This document shows positions 60,011-64,000 of a DNA stretch of 64,000 nucleotides, in pieces. Made by a program: the position numbers and the translations under genes. The notes below the pieces were generated by a model. It saw only the letters and a list, made by a program, of their open reading frames with translations, made no database searches and was not told the origin of the DNA. The stretch covers positions 26,616 through 90,615 of the forward strand of contig RQCP01000059.1 in the NCBI GenBank assembly GCA_008668235.1. Reading direction: 5' to 3'. This DNA is from Collinsella aerofaciens (GTDB lineage Bacteria; Actinomycetota; Coriobacteriia; Coriobacteriales; Coriobacteriaceae). Within the stretch, counting starts at the first letter, position 1, and every line of letters starts with the position of its first letter.

Positions 60011-61876
60011 CTACTTCGTGTGCGGGATACCCAGCACGTCGAGCGCGTTGGCCATAATGGACTGGAACGGCACCGCAGCGGCATCTGAGCCGCTCGGCGT
60101 TCCGTCGAGCGTGATATAGCACAGCACCTTGGGCGATTGTGCCGGTGCAAAGCCCATAAAGGACGACATGTAGTTCTCCTTGAGGTAGCCACCGTTCTCG
60201 TCGGCACGTTCGGCCGTACCGGTCTTACCCGCTACGTCATAGCCGTCAACCGCGCCGCCAACGCCCGTTCCCTCGGACACGACCGTCTGCATGCACGATG
60301 TCACCTGGGATGCGGCGTCCTCCGAAATCGCGCGCTCGCCTTCGCCCCAGTCCTTCTCGTCGCCTTTGCTGGACTTATAGAAGTGCGGTGTCATCATCAC
60401 GCCGCCGTTGGCGATGCCGCCCACGGCACGTGCGATCTCAATCGGCGAGACAGACAGTGCCTGTCCAAAGCTCATCGAGCCCAGCGTGGCGCCGTCATAC
60501 TGGTCACGCTCCTTGACGATACCCAGGCTCTCGCCCGGAAAATCTACACCAGAGCTGTGACCGATGCCCCACTTGTCCACATAGGTGGCAAAGTCGTCGG
60601 CACCGATCTTGCGCCCCACCAGGACAAAGCCCACGTTGGACGAACGGCGCATCATCTCGCGCACATCCATGGTCATGGCGTAGTCGCGCTTGTCGGCATC
60701 GGTGACGGTATCGTCGCCCACCTTGATGCTCGCCGGCACCTCAAACGACGTACTCGATCGCACGACACCCAAGTCGAAGCCGGCGCCCGCCACGAGCGTC
60801 TTAAAGACCGAGCCGGGCTCGTAGGCGTCGGTGACCAGGCGCAAGTTCATATCCTCGGTCTTGGCGTTTTCCAGATCGGTCTGGTCGTAAGTCGGGTACG
60901 AGCAGGCTGCCAAGATCTCGCCTGTCGTAGGATCGGTGACCAGCGCCGAGCCGTTCTTGGCCTTTGTCTTCTCGACAGCCTCTGCCAGGGCATCCTCGGC
61001 CGCACGCTGGATATTGACGTCGAGCGTCGTCACGATATCAACGCCGTCGACCGCAGCCACCTTTTTATAGGCACCGCCCGCGATATAGCTGCCGTCCCTC
61101 GCGCGCTCGCGTACGAGAGAACCGTTCGTGCCGGTCAGAAGCTTGTTGTATTGCTTTTCGAGACCCGTCAAGCCGTCGTTGTCTACATTCACTACACCCA
61201 GCACCTGCGATGCCAGATTGCCGTATGGATATACGCGCTTCATGGCCTGCTCAAAAAGCACGCCGGGCAGGTTCTTCTTCTCCAGCGCCGCAACATCGTC
61301 TTCGTCCACCTGGCGCTTGATATACACCCAGGTTCCATCGGACTCAACGAGCTTGCGGCAGGTCTTTTTATCGATTCCAGTTGCCTTGACCAGCGCCGAC
61401 ACCGTCTTGTCAACATCCTCGACAAGCTGCGGGTTCACGGCGATGTTGCGACATTCGACTGACGACGCCAGCACGTTACCGTTGCGGTCGTAGATGGTGC
61501 CACGTTTGGCATAGAGGGTCTGCGCAAGCAGGCGGCGCGCATCGGCACGCTCGCGCAGTTTATCGGCTTCGACAATTTGATAGTCGGCAAGGCGAAAGAC
61601 GCCCAAGCCCAAGCCAAGCCCGATGAATCCCATGACGGCTTTGCGGCGAGGCAGAGGCGCGCCTGTGAGCCATTCGGTCGACGAACTCTTGCGCGACCCG
61701 GTGTTATGCACTTGAGGGCCGCCCGAGCCGCGAAGTCGCGACGCCGGGTCGTTGCCACGGGACTGCCCGGCGTTGTAAGATTGCCGACCCGTTCCTTGAT
61801 AACCAGAACGTCCCCGCGACGAGGGACGTCCAGAACCGCGGCCCCCATCGGAACCGCGGCGATAGTCATTTGTCAT
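60011..61876 (-). CDS. ftsI: FtsI-type class B penicillin-binding protein
   Basis: The 621-residue transpeptidase crosslinks septal peptidoglycan. After a disordered, Gly/Arg/Ser-rich cytoplasmic N-terminus (about 1-75) comes one membrane helix (about 80-97), a pedestal domain (KRGTIYDRNGNVLA) and the penicillin-binding domain with SVFK (Ser356), SSN (412-414) and KTGT (551-554). There is no PASTA domain. It lies between ftsL and murF and is expected to work with FtsW. Confidence 0.94.
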   Translation of the reverse strand: MTNDYRRGSDGGRGSGRPSSRGRSGYQGTGRQSYNAGQSRGNDPASRLRGSGGPQVHNTGSRKSSSTEWLTGAPLPRRKAVMGFIGLGLGLGVFRLADYQIVEADKLRERADARRLLAQTLYAKRGTIYDRNGNVLASSVECRNIAVNPQLVEDVDKTVSALVKATGIDKKTCRKLVESDGTWVYIKRQVDEDDVAALEKKNLPGVLFEQAMKRVYPYGNLASQVLGVVNVDNDGLTGLEKQYNKLLTGTNGSLVRERARDGSYIAGGAYKKVAAVDGVDIVTTLDVNIQRAAEDALAEAVEKTKAKNGSALVTDPTTGEILAACSYPTYDQTDLENAKTEDMNLRLVTDAYEPGSVFKTLVAGAGFDLGVVRSSTSFEVPASIKVGDDTVTDADKRDYAMTMDVREMMRRSSNVGFVLVGRKIGADDFATYVDKWGIGHSSGVDFPGESLGIVKERDQYDGATLGSMSFGQALSVSPIEIARAVGGIANGGVMMTPHFYKSSKGDEKDWGEGERAISEDAASQVTSCMQTVVSEGTGVGGAVDGYDVAGKTGTAERADENGGYLKENYMSSFMGFAPAQSPKVLCYITLDGTPSGSDAAAVPFQSIMANALDVLGIPHTK

Positions 61877-61893
61877 ACTCAGCTACCGTCTTG

Positions 61894-62364
61894 CTACTGA
61901 GCGGTCGCGGTCGCGTTGGCGCCCGCGGCTGCATCCTGCGAAAAGTCAAGTGTAACGCTCTCGCTGGGCTCCACCATGCCATAAGCGCCCGCAAGGTCGC
62001 GAATGCGCGTGTCGGCGCCATAGACCGAATGCATGACCTCCAGGTCGGAGCTCTCATCGGTCGCCTTTTCGAGCGTGCTGGTAAGCTCGGCGTTGCTGTT
62101 GAGCACCTGGGCCGTAACGCCGGCGAGCGCCACGCGGGCGACGCCGATCGTCATGAAGATAGCCGCAATGATGCAAAACGTTTTAAGAACGCTCATGAAA
62201 ACCGGGCTTACCGCCTGGTTTGCCTGACGGCCCGCGCCCGTGTAGACATCAAAGCGCGGCGCGCGCTGCTCACGGGGAGCAACGGGGGCCTGCGGCGTCT
62301 CACGATAGGCGGGCATGGCGTTCATATCATAGGCGAGTGCTGCGCTTGAAGTGTTGTAGCCCAT
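61894..62364 (-). CDS. ftsL: FtsL-like division protein
   Basis: The 156-residue protein has a cytoplasmic N-terminus of about 55 residues, one membrane helix (about 57-80, VLKTFCIIAAIFMTIGVARVAL), then a predicted short coiled coil (NSNAELTSTLEKATDESSDLEVM) and a low-complexity Ala-rich tail. Sequence identity to known FtsL is low, as is usual; the call rests on topology and on the place between rsmH and ftsI. GGAGG lies 9 nt before the ATG at 62364. Confidence 0.8.
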   Translation of the reverse strand: MGYNTSSAALAYDMNAMPAYRETPQAPVAPREQRAPRFDVYTGAGRQANQAVSPVFMSVLKTFCIIAAIFMTIGVARVALAGVTAQVLNSNAELTSTLEKATDESSDLEVMHSVYGADTRIRDLAGAYGMVEPSESVTLDFSQDAAAGANATATAQ

Positions 62365-62454
62365 GATATGCCGCCTCCCATCCCGAGTACGTTGGTAGTG
62401 TGTTTAAGCTTCGTTTATGGTGCGAGCGGGAGGTCCAATATCGCGCGGTCGCGC

Positions 62455-63420
62455 CTACAGACGCTGCGCCACGCGGATTTTGGCTGATCTCGCCCGAGGG
62501 TTGCGCTCAACCTCATCAGGCTGGGCAACCAAGGGTTTGCGGGTGATGACCTTGAGTATCGGCACGTTGCCGCACACGCACACCGGAATCTCCGGCGGAC
62601 ACGTGCACCCCTGGCTCATCTCCTTAAAGTGGTTCTTTACGATACGGTCCTCGAGCGAGTGATACGAGATGACGCAGATACGTCCGCCCGGGTTGAGCCA
62701 CCTGGTGGCAGCATCAAGCCCTCGTTCGAGCACATCGAGCTCGTGATTGACCTCGATGCGAATGGCCTGGAAACTTTTCTTGGCCGGGTGTCCGCCATGC
62801 CGACGAGCGGCAGCCGGGATACCCGCCTTGATGATCTCGACAAATTGGCCGGTGGTTTCGATCGGTTCTTGCTCGCGGCGGCGCACAATCTCGCGCGCGA
62901 TCTGCGAGGCGAACTTCTCTTCACCGTAGACGCGTAGAATCCGGGCGAGGTCGTGTTCGTTATAGGTGTTGATGACCTCAGCTGCGTTTAAGGTGTTATT
63001 ACCCGGATCCATCCGCATGTCCAATGGGGCGTCCTCGTTATACGAAAAGCCCCTGCCAGGGATATCGAGTTGCGGTGACGAAACGCCCAAATCGAACAGG
63101 AAGCCATCGACCCCGGGCACCTCGGCCGAGCAAAGCAGCTCGTCCAAGTCGCCGAAGTTGCCCTTCAGCAGCTGGTGCGGAACGCCGGGAACCTCGCGGT
63201 CCAGACGGGTGCCAGCGGCCTCGAGGGCCATGTCGTCCTGATCGACGCCGAGCAAAAGGCCCGTCTCCCCCACCTGCGCGGCCATCTTTACCGAATGGCC
63301 GGCACCGCCAAGGGTGCAATCGCAGACAACGGAGCCGCTCTTTAGCCGCAGCGACTCAAGCACTTCGCCGAGCATGACAGGTTCATGCCGATATTCTTGT
63401 GTCAAGATCCCACGCTCCAT
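62455..63420 (-). CDS. rsmH: 16S rRNA (cytosine1402-N4)-methyltransferase
   Basis: The 321-residue SAM-dependent enzyme methylates 16S rRNA near the decoding site. It starts MERGILTQEYRHEPVMLGEVLE, has the SAM motif VVCDCTLGGAGHS, then FLFDLGVSSPQLD, PLDMRMDPG and, at the C-terminus, ICVISYHSLEDRIVK. It lies 20 bp after mraZ and is cotranscribed with it. Confidence 0.96.
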   Translation of the reverse strand: MERGILTQEYRHEPVMLGEVLESLRLKSGSVVCDCTLGGAGHSVKMAAQVGETGLLLGVDQDDMALEAAGTRLDREVPGVPHQLLKGNFGDLDELLCSAEVPGVDGFLFDLGVSSPQLDIPGRGFSYNEDAPLDMRMDPGNNTLNAAEVINTYNEHDLARILRVYGEEKFASQIAREIVRRREQEPIETTGQFVEIIKAGIPAAARRHGGHPAKKSFQAIRIEVNHELDVLERGLDAATRWLNPGGRICVISYHSLEDRIVKNHFKEMSQGCTCPPEIPVCVCGNVPILKVITRKPLVAQPDEVERNPRARSAKIRVAQRL

Positions 63421-63440
63421 CCGTTACCCGTGCCTTGCCC

Positions 63441-63875
63441 TTACGAGAAGAAGAGGTCCAGCAGGGCCTCATCGTCATCGTCCTCATCGGCCGCGGCGCG
63501 ATCCCAAACCTCAAGGTGGTCGTAGTTGCCCACAACCGTGACCTCGCGGTCGAGGTTCGCCTGTTTGCGGAGAGACTCGGAAAGACCGATACGACCGGCG
63601 CTGTCCACGTCCATCGACGTGGTGCGCTTGTTGATCGCCCTCATGAGCTTCTGGTCATTAATGTCACGCGGGTTAAAACCCTCGTGGCCCTCACGACCCG
63701 CGAAGAGTCCTTCGACCCACTTATCGAAGGCCTCGGCAGAGAACACGTACAGAGCATCGACATCCAGGGCTTTGAACACGCGAACGTGCTCTCCAAGCTC
63801 CTCGCGAAGGGGTGCAGGCAGGGACAGACGACCTTTTGCATCGAGATTGCGCTCGTATGCACCAGTCATTCCCAT
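63441..63875 (-). CDS. mraZ: transcriptional regulator MraZ
   Basis: The 144-residue protein has two SpoVT-AbrB-like halves, each with the DxxGR motif: LDAKGRLSLPAPLREEL (near 11) and VDSAGRIGLSESLRKQ (near 89). An acidic C-terminal tail (ADEDDDDEALLDLFFS) is added. MraZ represses the dcw operon by binding TGGG repeats before its own promoter. GGAGG lies 6 nt before the ATG at 63875. It is the first gene of the cluster. Confidence 0.95.
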   Translation of the reverse strand: MGMTGAYERNLDAKGRLSLPAPLREELGEHVRVFKALDVDALYVFSAEAFDKWVEGLFAGREGHEGFNPRDINDQKLMRAINKRTTSMDVDSAGRIGLSESLRKQANLDREVTVVGNYDHLEVWDRAAADEDDDDEALLDLFFS

Positions 63876-63943
63876 GTGCGCCCTCCCCTCGGTTACTCAG
63901 ATGGCACGTACGCGGGGAACCACCCCGCCTGTCGACGTCATTA

Positions 63944-63996
63944 ATAATATGGGGAACTGACCCATTTTTCAACACCTTTCCCCACCCCTTCCCCCA
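63944..63996 (-). promoter_or_regulatory. mraZ/dcw promoter with TGGG sites
   Basis: On the minus strand TTGAAA (63972-63967) and TATTAT (63949-63944) are exactly 17 bp apart, about 70 bp before mraZ. TGGG occurs at 63996, 63984 and 63964 on the same strand; the last lies between the -35 and -10 boxes. MraZ in E. coli binds TGGGN repeats spaced by about 10 bp; here spacing is 12 and 20 bp. The promoter call is firm, the MraZ sites tentative. Confidence 0.7.
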
Positions 63997-64000
63997 CTCC

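Overview
The window reads as a chromosomal segment of a high-GC anaerobic actinobacterium, most likely a Coriobacteriia gut bacterium close to Collinsella. This is inferred from overall GC, strong GAAAGG/AGGAGG ribosome binding sites, an actinobacterial-style division and cell-wall (dcw) cluster ending in sepF-yggT-divIVA, a four-domain S1 protein, a type A RNase P RNA, and anaerobic cofactor genes. No phage, insertion sequence, CRISPR-cas locus, rRNA or tRNA gene was found. Nearly all of the sequence is housekeeping; the unusual content lies in the intergenic regions.

Layout. 1-6.2 kb (minus): the start of a 2-hydroxyacyl-CoA dehydratase-family gene behind a possible leader peptide, then the molybdenum set moeA-mog and modABC; ModB carries a large extra extracytoplasmic domain. 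6.4-14.3 kb: a fluoride-type CLC antiporter, a lipid kinase, a GGQ rescue factor, xpt, an MFS pump, metY, a C_GCAxxG_C_C protein and an IMPACT protein. 14.3-20.2 kb: RNase P RNA, rpsA, a HAD phosphatase, a cysteine desulfidase-like protein, rpiB and ndk. 20.6-23.8 kb: argG, a 56-codon unknown ORF and argH. 24.3-34.8 kb: a Cof phosphatase, polA, M18 aminopeptidase, yaaA, a membrane-anchored protein, TPP riboswitch-thiC, thiD and an SGNH hydrolase. 34.9-40.1 kb: a PARG-like protein, a BI-1 protein, a hypothetical protein, a PiT transporter with its DUF47 partner, and a nitroreductase. 40.2-64 kb (all minus): mraZ-rsmH-ftsL-ftsI-murF-mraY-murD-ftsW-murG-murC-murB-ftsQ-ftsZ, then pgeF, then pstSCAB-phoU, then yggS-sepF-yggT-divIVA. 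The phosphate uptake operon sits inside what is normally one continuous division cluster, and pstS overlaps pgeF.

Intergenic structure is the most interesting part. (i) At 33886-34101 a 15-bp repeat occurs six times in strictly alternating orientation every 40-41 bp with unique spacers. (ii) Two copies of an approximately 115-bp element (14337-14458, 17450-17563) share a near-identical core closed by perfect 15-bp stems of unrelated sequence, with a compensatory base-pair change inside the core. (iii) Long perfect palindromes of unrelated sequence follow plus-strand genes at 25165-25290 and 39286-39394. (iv) A family of GTTGCGGTG-ended hairpins follows plus-strand genes at 8863, 29753 and 30690. 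No element-mobilising gene is visible. Other points of note are a yggT frame with no ordinary start codon, a PARG-like protein lacking its second catalytic glutamate, and a PHO-box-like repeat before pgeF-pst.
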